DNA of 64,000 bases from NCBI RefSeq assembly GCF_009707545.1, contig NZ_WLYK01000001.1, positions 496,001-560,000 on the forward strand, written 5' to 3'. The stretch comes from Nakamurella alba (GTDB taxonomy: Bacteria > Actinomycetota > Actinomycetes > Mycobacteriales > Nakamurellaceae). The notes beneath the pieces are model-generated. The model saw only the letters and a program-made list of their open reading frames with translations, searched no databases and was not told the DNA's origin. The position numbers were made by a program, and so were the translations under genes. This document shows, one piece after another, positions 17,658-26,141 of the stretch (position 1 is the stretch's first letter; each line of letters opens with the position of its first letter).

Positions 17658-17783
17658 GCACTCACCTCCCGTGGGAACATCGTCACCCGGAGACTCGGTT
17701 GCGTCCGTGCGCACCGGCGGTGGTCTGCAGCGACGGGTCACACCTCGGGACGACGACACGGTACGGCAGGAAGGACACCACTG

Positions 17784-18833
17784 TTGGCCCCGAGCGAGAA
17801 ATCCACCGGAACGGGTTCGTCGGAATTCGTAGTGACGTTCCGGGAGGGGCGTGGCGTACCGGGATGGGTCGAGCGGAACAAGCAGAGTCCGGTTCCCGGA
17901 CTCTGGCCCTACGGCCTGGATCTCCTCTCCGGAGCGGGCCTGCCGGTGAAGTCGGTCGAGGTTCCTGACCTGAGCGGCCTCGGCCGGAGACTGGCGGGTG
18001 CGATCGGCGCCCGCCGGCCCCGTGGAGGTGCCGGGACCACCGCACTCGCGTGGGACGAGACGTCGGCGGTACCCATGTATTCCGGGATCCCCGCGTATCA
18101 CCACTTCTCCGGGGTCATCTGGGCGACCGATGCAGTGGCGGCCGGCGAGCGCTCCGCTGCGTTGGACCTGGCGGCCCGGACATTGCCTCGGTTCGACGGG
18201 CTCTGGGTGCTCAGCCGGCCGCAGGCGGAGAAGGTGCAGCAGTGGCTGGGTGCGGGCAGTCCTCCGGTCCACTTCCTGCGGTTCGGCGTCGACGCCGACT
18301 TCTACGCCGCCGCGCCGTACCCGGACGAGCCACACGTGGTGAGCGTCGGCGGTGACCGGGACCGGGATCCGGCGACATTGTTCGAGGCGCTACGGCTGGT
18401 GCTCGCCGCCCGGCCGGGCACCCGTGTCACCGTGCAGTCCGGGACCGACCTGCCGGTGCCCGACGGCGTCACCGTGGTGCCCCGGTTGCCGCACGTCGAG
18501 GTTCGCGACCTGCTCGCCTCGGCTACGGTCACCGCGATCGCCACCCGGCACAACCTGCACGCCTCGGGCATGACGGTCGGCCTCGAGTCGCTCTCGACCG
18601 GCCGGCCTGTCGTGGCCTGCGCGACGCCCGGGATGGACGACTACTTCGGTGAGGACCGGGCGCGGCTGGTGCCGCCGGCCGACCCGGCGGCGATGGCCGA
18701 CGAGATCCTCGGTCTGCTCGGCGATCCCGCGGGTGCCGCCGCGATGGGAGAGGCCGGTGCGGCCGTCGTCCGGGAGCGTTACACGACCGGGACCATGTGC
18801 GCCGATCTGGCATCGATCCTGACCGGCCGCTGA
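17784..18833 (+). CDS. GT4-like glycosyltransferase
   Basis: Predicted glycosyltransferase of 349 residues. The TTG at 17784 is favoured by AGGAAGG nine bases upstream. A GTG at 17832 is the alternative but lacks a ribosome-binding site. The N-terminal half is unusual, with VPGWVERNKQSPVPGLWPYGL and an aromatic YSGIPAYHHFSGVIWATD segment. The C-terminal half is a GT-B donor domain: VVSVGGDRDRDPATLFEALR, then LHASGMTVGLESLSTGRPVVA with the conserved Glu, then DPAAMADEILGLLGDP. Transcribed divergently from the polymerase gene across 126 bases and followed by a clear terminator, so it is probably monocistronic. Confidence 0.82.
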   Translation: MAPSEKSTGTGSSEFVVTFREGRGVPGWVERNKQSPVPGLWPYGLDLLSGAGLPVKSVEVPDLSGLGRRLAGAIGARRPRGGAGTTALAWDETSAVPMYSGIPAYHHFSGVIWATDAVAAGERSAALDLAARTLPRFDGLWVLSRPQAEKVQQWLGAGSPPVHFLRFGVDADFYAAAPYPDEPHVVSVGGDRDRDPATLFEALRLVLAARPGTRVTVQSGTDLPVPDGVTVVPRLPHVEVRDLLASATVTAIATRHNLHASGMTVGLESLSTGRPVVACATPGMDDYFGEDRARLVPPADPAAMADEILGLLGDPAGAAAMGEAGAAVVRERYTTGTMCADLASILTGR

Positions 18834-18845
18834 CCGCGCGCAGCA

Positions 18846-18865
18846 CCACCGGGCTCGCCCGGTGG
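18846..18865 (+). terminator. Terminator of the glycosyltransferase gene
   Basis: Perfect 8-base stem CCACCGGG / CCCGGTGG with a CTCG loop, beginning 13 bases after the stop at 18833. Confidence 0.75.
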
Positions 18866-18899
18866 ATGTCGCCCGGTGACCGCCGGTTACCGAAAGGGT

Positions 18900-18963
18900 G
18901 AACGAAGCTGCTGGGCGGGTGAACACTCTCCGGAATCACCCTCACCAAGTGTTACCTTCGTTC
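18900..18963 (+). other. Long imperfect stem in the giant-protein leader
   Basis: Outer arms GAACGAAG (18900-18907) and CTTCGTTC (18956-18963) are perfect complements. Nested arms AACACT (18922-18927) and AGTGTT (18948-18953) also pair. An alternative pairing GGGTGA / TCACCC lies inside. The octamer GGGTGAAC occurs twice. Two mutually exclusive folds are possible, as in regulatory leaders, but it matches no riboswitch class I know. Confidence 0.4.
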
Positions 18964-19150
18964 CTGCGGGTGCATGCCCGTGTACCACCCTGTTCGCGAT
19001 CGGGGCCGCGGACGAGACCTTTCGACAACACGGCGTCGCACTCCCTGCATGGAGGGCGCTGTCGTTCGTGCCACCGCGTTCTTCGCGGGTCGCCAGTGAC
19101 GACCGGGGGAGTGCGGTTCCACACGCCGGAACCAGCCAGGAGCACATCAG

Positions 19151-22100
19151 GTGGCCACTTCCCGAATCGGATCGCGCCGAGTCGCACTGCGTCGTACCGG
19201 GGCGCTCGGCGCTCTCGTCACGCTGATCGCCGGCGGTCTCACCGTTCTCGGTGTCGCCGGGACCGCGGCAGCAGCGCCCACGCAGGTGCAGCAGCGCACG
19301 TCGTCGATGGTGACCGCCGATTCGCTGCCCACGGCGCAGGTCAACGGCGTCGTGTGGACCCAGAAGGTCGCCGGCAACATCGTCTACGTCGGTGGCGAGT
19401 TCACCAAGGCACGCCCGGCGGGCTCGCCGGCAGGTCAGAACGAGGTGACCCGCAACAACCTGATGGCCTACAACCTGACCACCGGCGAGCTGATCACCAC
19501 CTTCGCGCCGAGCGCGAACGCCCAGGTCAAGACCATGGCGGTGTCGCCCGACGGCACCCGCCTCTACATCGGCGGCAGCTTCATCTCGATCGACGGTGTC
19601 TCGCGCTACCGGATCGCCGCCTTCAACGCCGTCACCGGCGCCCTGATCACCTCGTTCGCGGCCGGCGTGGACTACACGGTCAACGCGATGATCGCGACCA
19701 ACGACGTCCTCTACGTGGGTGGCGCGTTCAGCACGGCGGGTGGTCAGGCGCGCAGCCGGCTCGCCGCGTTCTCGGCGTCGAACGGTGCGCTGCTCGGATG
19801 GGCGCCGACCACCGACGCCAGCGTCCAGGCGATGGTGCTCGCCCCGGACGGGTCCCGGGTCATCGTGGGAGGAAACTTCGCGAACGTGAACGGGGCATCT
19901 GCCAAGGGCAGCGCCTCGGTCGATGCCGTCACCGGCGCCTCGTTGCCGTGGGCGCTCAACCAGACCGTGAACAACTCCGGTAACACCGCGGCGATCCTCA
20001 GCCTGACCACCGACGGCACCTCGATCTACGGCGGCGGCTACAAGAACGGCGGCAGCGCCGTCTCCTTCGAGGGCACCTTCCGGGCCAACCCGAGCACCGG
20101 GGCCATCGAGTGGCTCAACGACTGCCACGGCGACACCTACAGCGTCTACGCCGGCACCGGTGCCGTCTACCAGGTCGGGCACACCCATTACTGCGGCAAC
20201 AACTACGGAATGCCGCAGACCGCGTCCTGGACCTTCAACCGCGCCAACGCCATGACCTTCGCCCCGATGGGCACGTTGATCCGCGAGCCGCTCGGCTACG
20301 GCAACTTCATCAACCAGCCGGCCCCGGCCCAGCTCTCCTGGCAGCCGCGGCTGGACGTCGGCACCTACACCGGTAAGGACCAGGCTGCCTGGTCCGTGAC
20401 GGGCAACGGCCAGTACGTGCTGCTCGGCGGCGAGTTCCCGCTGGTGAACGGCAAGGCGCAGCAGGGCCTGGCCCGGTTCGCGGTGGCCTCGATCGCGCCG
20501 AAGGCCGAGAAGCCGCAGCTCGTCGGTGCCGACTTCGCGCCGACCGTCACCTCGGACAAGTCCGGTCAGGTGCGCATCGCCATCCGGGCGAACTGGGACC
20601 GGGACGACCGCAACCTCACCTACCGCTTCATCCGGAACAGCCAGAGCGGCTCGCCGGTGTACACCGCCACTGTGGCCTCCGCCGAGTGGGAGCGCCCGAT
20701 GATCGGGTACACCGATACGGGCCTCACCCCGGGACAGACCTACAACTACCGGGTCACCGCCACCGACGGCGACGGCAATGTCGTCACCGGCGACACGGTG
20801 TCGGTGACCGTCGCCGGATCGACGACCGCCCTCACCTCGTACGGCCAGGTCGTGGTCAACCAGGGTGCATCCCTGTACTGGCCGATGAACGAGGCCACCG
20901 GCTTCGCGCTGCGGGACCGCGCGGGCTATCAGGACGGCATCATCGCCTCCGGCGTCACCAAGGGTGCCGCGGGCGCCATCACCGGCGACACCGCGCTGAG
21001 CTTCAACGGCTCGTCCAACGGCAAGGTCTACATGGCCGGCTCCACCCTGGCACCGGACGTCTTCACCATCTCCGCGTGGTTCAAGACCTCCACCACCAAG
21101 GGCGGCCGCATCATCGGCTTCTCGGACCTGCAGTACGACAACGGCGGTCACCGGGACCGGCAGATCTACATGAACAACACCGGCAAGCTCTCGTTCGGTG
21201 TCTACGGCACCTCCGCCAGCTCCGTCACCTCCGCCAACTCCTACAACGACAACGTCTGGCACCAGGCCGTCGCGTCCCTCGGGCCGAACGGGATGACCCT
21301 GTATGTCGACGGCGTGCAGGTCGGCAAGCGGACCGACGTCACCGGCGGGGAGAAGTACATCGGCTTCTGGCGGGTCGGCGGCGACAGCACCTCCGGCTGG
21401 TCGAACGCCGGCACCAACGCCAACATCCAGGCGGTCATCGACGAGGTGTCGGTGTACCCGAAGGTGCTGACGCTGAGCCAGATCAACGCACAGTGGACGG
21501 CCTCCGGCCGCACCTCGACCGTGCTGGCCGCCCCGACCGACACCTACGGTGCCGAGGTCTACGACCAGGAGCCGACGCTGTACTGGCGACTCGGCGAGAA
21601 CGCCGCCGCCACCACGGCGGCCGACTCCGGCACCAGCTCGACCCCGGGCGGGTACCAGGGCACGGTCACCAAGGGTGTCGCCGGCGCACTGCCCGGCGTG
21701 TCCGACACCGCGGTGACCTTCAACGGCTCCAACGGGTTCGTCTCGTCGAACAAGTCGTTCTCGAACCCGACGAACTACTCGGTCGAGGCCTGGTTCAAGA
21801 GCACGTCGACGTCCGGCGGCAAGATCATCGGCTTCGGCAACGCCCGGACCGGGTTGTCGACCACCTACGACCGGCACGTCTACCTCACCGACGCGGGCAA
21901 GCTCGTGTTCGGCGCGGGTGCGGCCGGCAACAACATCACCACGCCGGCGTCCTACAACGACGGCACCTGGCACCTGGTCACCGCGACCCAGGGCGCGGGC
22001 GGGATGAAGTTGTACGTCGACGGCCAGCTGGTCGGCAGCAACGCCGCCACCACGCCGACCTCGTACACCGGTTACTGGCGGGTCGGCGGTGACCGCACCA

Positions 22101-23623
22101 ACGGTGGCTCCACCAGCTCGTACCTGGCCGGCAGCATCGACGAGGCCGCGGTGTACAGCGGGGTGCTGTCCCAGGCCGAGGTCACCCAGCACTGGACCGC
22201 CGGTGGCGGCACCGCGCCGAACGTCGCACCGACCGCGTCGTTCACGTCGGGCACCAACTTCCTGGCGGCCTCGTTCGACGCCTCGGCGTCGGCGGACCCG
22301 GACGGCAGCATCGCGTCCTACGCCTGGAACTTCGGCGACAACACCACCGGCACCGGTGCGACCGTGTCGCACAGCTACACCGCCGCCGGCACCTACACGG
22401 TGACCCTGACCGTGACCGACAACAACGGTGCCACCGGGACGACCACCGGCACCGTGACGGTCGCGCCGAAGCCGAACGGCAAGCCGACCGCGGTCTTCAC
22501 CTCGGATTCGGCCGCGCCGCTGCAGATCTCGGTGAACGGGTCCGGATCCACCGACGAGGAGGGCCCGATCGCCTCCTGGTCGTGGAACTTCGGCGACGGC
22601 GGTACCGCAACCGGCGCCACCGCGTCGCACACCTACGACGCCGCCGGCACCTACACGGTGACCCTGACGGTGACCGACGCGGGTGGGCTGACCGATACCA
22701 CGTCGTTGCCGGTCACCGTGGCCGCGGCCAACACCGCACCCACCGCTGCGTTCACCAGCGCGGTCAACGGGTCGGTGGTGACCGTCGACGGCAGCGGTTC
22801 GTCCGATGCCGAGGGGCCCATCGCCTCGTACGCCTGGAACTTCGGCGACGGCACCACCGCGACCGGCGCCACCGCCTCCCGTACCTACACGGCCGCGGGC
22901 ACCTACACGGTCACGCTGACCGTGACGGACGGCGGCGGGCTCACCCACTCCACCAGCGCCCCGGTCACGATCGAGCCGTCGGCGACCATCGCCGCGGACG
23001 CCTTCAACCGGATCGTGGCCTCCGGCTGGGGCACCGCCGAGACCGGCGGTGCCTGGACGGTGGGCGCAGGTACCCCCGCCGCCACCGTGGCGAGCGGCAC
23101 GGCGAACCTGCCGGTCGCCAAGGGCGGCACCCGGGTGGCGGCGCTGAACTCGGTGGACGCCGGGGACATCGACCTCACCTTCCAGGTCGCGCTCGACAAG
23201 GCGCCCACCGGCGGGAACACGTTGATCAGCACGATGGTCCGCCGCGTCGGCACCAGCGACTACCGGCTGACTGCGGTGCACACGCAGACCGGGACGATCA
23301 CCCTGCAGCTGCTGCGGGTCAACGCCGGGGTCAGCACCACGCTCCGCGCGCTGGCGATCCCGGGAGTCACCCACGCCCCGGGCGCCTACCTGAACCTCCG
23401 GTTCCAGGTGACCGGCACCGGGACCGTCGAGGCAAAGGCGAAGGCGTGGTCGGCGGGGGCCACCGAGCCAACGGCCTGGTCGATCACCGCGACCGACACG
23501 GCGCCGACCGGGCAGCCGGCGACCGGCGGCATCGCCGTGCAGGGGTACGTGTCGGGCTCGGCGACCAACGCGCCGATCGTGGTGTCGTTCCGCGATCTCG
23601 AGGCAGTGACGCCGGGGGCCTGA
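19151..23623 (+). CDS. Giant secreted protein: propeller, FN3, two LamG, three PKD, shared module
   Basis: Exported protein of 1490 residues. A Sec signal (RRVALRRTGALGALVTLIAGG, ending AAAAPT) covers about residues 1-42. Residues about 50-445 have repeated VYVGGEF, LYIGGSF, LYVGGAF, VIVGGNF and VLLGGEF strands, suggesting a beta-propeller. An FN3-like domain spans about 453-555. Two LamG/concanavalin-like domains (about 557-790 and 795-1018) each have a LYW-x-NE or LYWRLGEN opening and a WHxxVA strand. Three PKD domains span 1020-1276, and the shared module of about 210 residues ends the protein. LamG and PKD domains bind glycans or mediate adhesion, so a matrix or surface role is likely. 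No LPXTG motif or C-terminal membrane anchor is visible. Followed by a very strong terminator. Confidence 0.9.
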   Translation: MATSRIGSRRVALRRTGALGALVTLIAGGLTVLGVAGTAAAAPTQVQQRTSSMVTADSLPTAQVNGVVWTQKVAGNIVYVGGEFTKARPAGSPAGQNEVTRNNLMAYNLTTGELITTFAPSANAQVKTMAVSPDGTRLYIGGSFISIDGVSRYRIAAFNAVTGALITSFAAGVDYTVNAMIATNDVLYVGGAFSTAGGQARSRLAAFSASNGALLGWAPTTDASVQAMVLAPDGSRVIVGGNFANVNGASAKGSASVDAVTGASLPWALNQTVNNSGNTAAILSLTTDGTSIYGGGYKNGGSAVSFEGTFRANPSTGAIEWLNDCHGDTYSVYAGTGAVYQVGHTHYCGNNYGMPQTASWTFNRANAMTFAPMGTLIREPLGYGNFINQPAPAQLSWQPRLDVGTYTGKDQAAWSVTGNGQYVLLGGEFPLVNGKAQQGLARFAVASIAPKAEKPQLVGADFAPTVTSDKSGQVRIAIRANWDRDDRNLTYRFIRNSQSGSPVYTATVASAEWERPMIGYTDTGLTPGQTYNYRVTATDGDGNVVTGDTVSVTVAGSTTALTSYGQVVVNQGASLYWPMNEATGFALRDRAGYQDGIIASGVTKGAAGAITGDTALSFNGSSNGKVYMAGSTLAPDVFTISAWFKTSTTKGGRIIGFSDLQYDNGGHRDRQIYMNNTGKLSFGVYGTSASSVTSANSYNDNVWHQAVASLGPNGMTLYVDGVQVGKRTDVTGGEKYIGFWRVGGDSTSGWSNAGTNANIQAVIDEVSVYPKVLTLSQINAQWTASGRTSTVLAAPTDTYGAEVYDQEPTLYWRLGENAAATTAADSGTSSTPGGYQGTVTKGVAGALPGVSDTAVTFNGSNGFVSSNKSFSNPTNYSVEAWFKSTSTSGGKIIGFGNARTGLSTTYDRHVYLTDAGKLVFGAGAAGNNITTPASYNDGTWHLVTATQGAGGMKLYVDGQLVGSNAATTPTSYTGYWRVGGDRTNGGSTSSYLAGSIDEAAVYSGVLSQAEVTQHWTAGGGTAPNVAPTASFTSGTNFLAASFDASASADPDGSIASYAWNFGDNTTGTGATVSHSYTAAGTYTVTLTVTDNNGATGTTTGTVTVAPKPNGKPTAVFTSDSAAPLQISVNGSGSTDEEGPIASWSWNFGDGGTATGATASHTYDAAGTYTVTLTVTDAGGLTDTTSLPVTVAAANTAPTAAFTSAVNGSVVTVDGSGSSDAEGPIASYAWNFGDGTTATGATASRTYTAAGTYTVTLTVTDGGGLTHSTSAPVTIEPSATIAADAFNRIVASGWGTAETGGAWTVGAGTPAATVASGTANLPVAKGGTRVAALNSVDAGDIDLTFQVALDKAPTGGNTLISTMVRRVGTSDYRLTAVHTQTGTITLQLLRVNAGVSTTLRALAIPGVTHAPGAYLNLRFQVTGTGTVEAKAKAWSAGATEPTAWSITATDTAPTGQPATGGIAVQGYVSGSATNAPIVVSFRDLEAVTPGA

Positions 23624-23633
23624 GCTCCCCGAT

Positions 23634-23692
23634 GACGATCGGCCGGTGCGGGCCAGGGCAGCTGGTGCTGCCCGCCCCACCGGCCGATCGTC
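23634..23692. terminator. Very long terminator hairpin
   Basis: Perfect 15-base outer stem GACGATCGGCCGGTG / CACCGGCCGATCGTC encloses an inner hairpin GGGCAGC-TGGT-GCTGCCC, eleven bases after the stop of the giant gene. It isolates that gene from the kinase gene downstream. Confidence 0.85.
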
Positions 23693-23710
23693 GTTGTTGC
23701 GCCGAGTGCT

Positions 23711-23739
23711 GTCACCGGATGGACACTCCACGTTAGGAT
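23711..23739 (+). promoter_or_regulatory. Candidate promoter of the BY-kinase gene
   Basis: GTCACC (23711-23716) and TAGGAT (23734-23739) are 17 bases apart. The -10 overlaps an in-frame ATG at 23738, which argues against that ATG being the translation start. Confidence 0.35.
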
Positions 23740-23836
23740 GCGTCCGGACGGTGGATCCCGATCCGTGTTGCCTCACGGGGGGACGGAGGGCGGGTCGCGC
23801 CCTGCGATGGAGGCCGAGCGGTCAGAGGATGGGTGG

Positions 23837-26008
23837 ATGGACCTGCGGTCGTACCTGCTGCTGGTACGCAAGAACTGGTGGCTGATCCTGCTGGCCGCCC
23901 TCCTCGGAGCCGGCGCCGGCGTCCTCTACAACAGTCAAGCCACCCGGATCTACGCGAGCAGCATCACCTTCTACATCTCCACCGGTGACGCCGCGGGCGA
24001 CAGCACCAGCCCCTACCAGGCCAACCAGCTCGCCCTGGCCAAGGTCGCCAGCTATTCCGAGCTGATGTCCAGCGACTCGCTGGCCACGATGGTGATCGAC
24101 AAGGCCGGCCTTGACCTCAGCCCGGGTGCGGTGGCCAACAAGATCAGCACCACGTCCGAGCTGAACACCGTGCTGCTGACCGCCACGGTCACCGACGCCA
24201 ACGCCCAACTCGCCTACGACATCACCACCGCCCTCTCCACCGAGTTCGAGGTGCTCGTCAACACCGTCGACCGGGGCGAGATCAAGGCGACCGTTGTCTC
24301 CGGCCCGTACGCCAATCCCAATCCGGTGAGCCCTCGGGAGAACCTGAACCTGGCGCTCGGCGTGGTCGCCGGTCTGGTGCTCGGTCTGGTCCTCGCGCTG
24401 CTGCGTGGTCTGCTCGACACGACCCTCCGGAACGCGGAGGCCCTCCGCACGCTCATCGGATTCCCGGTGCTCGGCACCCTGGGGTTCGAGGCGAACGCCA
24501 AGAAGTACCCGGTGCTGACCGGCAGCCAGACCCGCTCGGTCCGTGCCGAGGCCTACCGGCAGTTGCGGACCAACCTGCAGTTCATGAACGTCGACAACCC
24601 GGTGCAGGTGCTGGTCGTCACCTCGTCGGTGGCCGGCGAGGGCAAGTCCACCACCGCCAGCAACCTGGCCATCGTCTACGCCGAGACCGGCCGCAAGGTG
24701 CTGCTGATCGAGGCGGACCTGCGCCGTGGCCGGGTGTCCGACTACCTCGGCCTGGAAGGCGCGGTCGGGCTGACCAACGTGCTGGCCGGCGACGTCGAGG
24801 TCGAGGACGTCGTCCAGCAGTGGGGCAACGACAACCTGCGGGTGATGCTCGGCGGCGAGACCCCGCCGAACCCCTCCGAGCTGCTCGGCAGCCACATCAT
24901 GATCGAGCTGATCGAGAAGCTGCGCGAGCAGTACGACATCATCGTCGTCGACTGCCCGCCGCTGCTGCCGGTCACCGACGCCGCGGTCGCGTCGACCTGG
25001 GCGGACGGCTCGCTGCTCATCGTCCGCTACGGCAAGACCACCCGCTCCCAGGTCGCCATGTCGGTCCGGGCGCTGGAAGCTGTCGACGCCCGCATCCTGG
25101 GGGCGGTGCTCTCCATGCGGCCGAACAAGCGTGACGACCAGTCCAAGGGCTACCAGGGCTACGGCTACTACACCAAGGAGGAGCCGGTCCGGCGGCGCTT
25201 CGGCCGCAAGGCCTCCCGTGAGCAGCTCGAGCGGGTCGCGTCAGCCGCTGTCGGAGCCGTCGCGGCGGGCAAGGAGGTCGGGCACGCCCCGGCCTCGGCG
25301 AAGGCGCTGCACGCCGCTCCGGACCGGACGAAGGGATCGGAGTCGCGCCCGACCGCCGGCGCCGATTCGCCGTCGGGTCCGGCCGTGCACGCGGCTGACC
25401 ACTCCGACATCGTTGTCGCGGACGCTCCCGTCGAGCGGACACCCACGGCCGAGGTGACAGTGCTGACCGAGGGGACAGCTGTCGCCGAAGGTACTGTCGT
25501 CGCCGCCGATCTCGATGGAGCCGGCGGCACCGAGGGAACGGACGTCATCGACGGACAGCTCGCACTCGTCGAGGTCGACGACGAGGCCTCCGACACCGCA
25601 GCCACAGCGCATCACCCCGCCCACGAGCGCCAGGACGACGCCGATCCTGCGGTGGCGGAGAGTGACGTCGCATGGACCCCTGATGTCGGGACGGGCAGGG
25701 TCAACGGAGCGCGGCACGCCGGCGGGACCGCTGGGCCGGACAGGCGGCCGGCCGACGAACCGTTGCCCGACGACACCGCTGACCGGGCGACCGACGAGCT
25801 GGTCCCCGACGATCCGGTCGCCGAGGACGCCGATGTACCCGTCGACCCGGAGGGTGATGCCGGCAGGGACGGCACCGCGCCCCGGGTGAACGGATCCGAC
25901 GACACGGACGACGACCGGAACGGCGCGCGTCTGGCGGGGTCGGGCGGATCGGGCCGCGGTGGTTACTACGGCCGGTCCCGTCGCAAGGTCCGCCCGGGCA
26001 CCAACTGA
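23837..26008 (+). CDS. Wzz-BY-kinase fusion (polysaccharide co-polymerase and tyrosine autokinase)
   Basis: Controls chain length and export of the polysaccharide, with activity set by tyrosine phosphorylation. The ATG at 23837 is chosen for AGAGGA seven bases upstream; MEAERSEDG at 23807 is an alternative. Residues 1-200 are a Wzz domain bounded by membrane helices (NWWLILLAALLGAGAGVLY and LALGVVAGLVLGLVLALL). The kinase has Walker A VAGEGKSTTASNLA near residue 265, Walker A' LLIEADLRRGR near 290 and Walker B IIVVDCPPLLPVTDA near 370. The tyrosine cluster GYQGYGYYTKEE lies near residues 438-449. Unusually a tail of about 250 residues, acidic and Ala/Thr/Asp-rich, follows and ends in a basic GGYYGRSRRKVR segment. 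Convergent with its likely phosphatase at 26142. Confidence 0.9.
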   Translation: MDLRSYLLLVRKNWWLILLAALLGAGAGVLYNSQATRIYASSITFYISTGDAAGDSTSPYQANQLALAKVASYSELMSSDSLATMVIDKAGLDLSPGAVANKISTTSELNTVLLTATVTDANAQLAYDITTALSTEFEVLVNTVDRGEIKATVVSGPYANPNPVSPRENLNLALGVVAGLVLGLVLALLRGLLDTTLRNAEALRTLIGFPVLGTLGFEANAKKYPVLTGSQTRSVRAEAYRQLRTNLQFMNVDNPVQVLVVTSSVAGEGKSTTASNLAIVYAETGRKVLLIEADLRRGRVSDYLGLEGAVGLTNVLAGDVEVEDVVQQWGNDNLRVMLGGETPPNPSELLGSHIMIELIEKLREQYDIIVVDCPPLLPVTDAAVASTWADGSLLIVRYGKTTRSQVAMSVRALEAVDARILGAVLSMRPNKRDDQSKGYQGYGYYTKEEPVRRRFGRKASREQLERVASAAVGAVAAGKEVGHAPASAKALHAAPDRTKGSESRPTAGADSPSGPAVHAADHSDIVVADAPVERTPTAEVTVLTEGTAVAEGTVVAADLDGAGGTEGTDVIDGQLALVEVDDEASDTAATAHHPAHERQDDADPAVAESDVAWTPDVGTGRVNGARHAGGTAGPDRRPADEPLPDDTADRATDELVPDDPVAEDADVPVDPEGDAGRDGTAPRVNGSDDTDDDRNGARLAGSGGSGRGGYYGRSRRKVRPGTN

Positions 26009-26141
26009 CAGCGGGTCCGCGACCGGCCGGCAGCGATCCGGGCGTGCAGCGGACCGGACAGGTCAGGAGTGGTCGGTGACGGCCCGGTCGATCGCACTCC
26101 GCTCCGCAACAGTCCCGCGACAGGCGCTGTGCCGCAGCGCA

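Larger units (their letters stand above)
18834..19150. other. Intergenic leader of the giant surface-protein gene
   Basis: The 317 bases contain a terminator for the upstream gene, a long imperfect hairpin (18900-18963), and the ribosome-binding site CCAGGAG eight bases before the GTG at 19151. No open frame with gene-like codon use is present. Confidence 0.6.

Noticed and set aside
18870-18965. c-di-AMP (ydaO) or c-di-GMP riboswitch upstream of the surface protein
   Set aside because: GGGTGAA occurs but the other conserved blocks of either class are missing. Kept only as an unassigned structured leader.
18887-23776. Open frame of about 1629 codons antisense to the giant surface-protein gene
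   Set aside because: It is the complement of a repeat-rich, high-GC gene. The product is His/Arg/Gly/Asp-rich with no recognisable domain, and the sense frame has a signal peptide and clear FN3, LamG and PKD domains.
23738-23836. Upstream ATG and coding extension of the BY-kinase
   Set aside because: The ATG overlaps a candidate -10 box and has no ribosome-binding site, whereas the ATG at 23837 has AGAGGA and the usual Wzz N-terminus.
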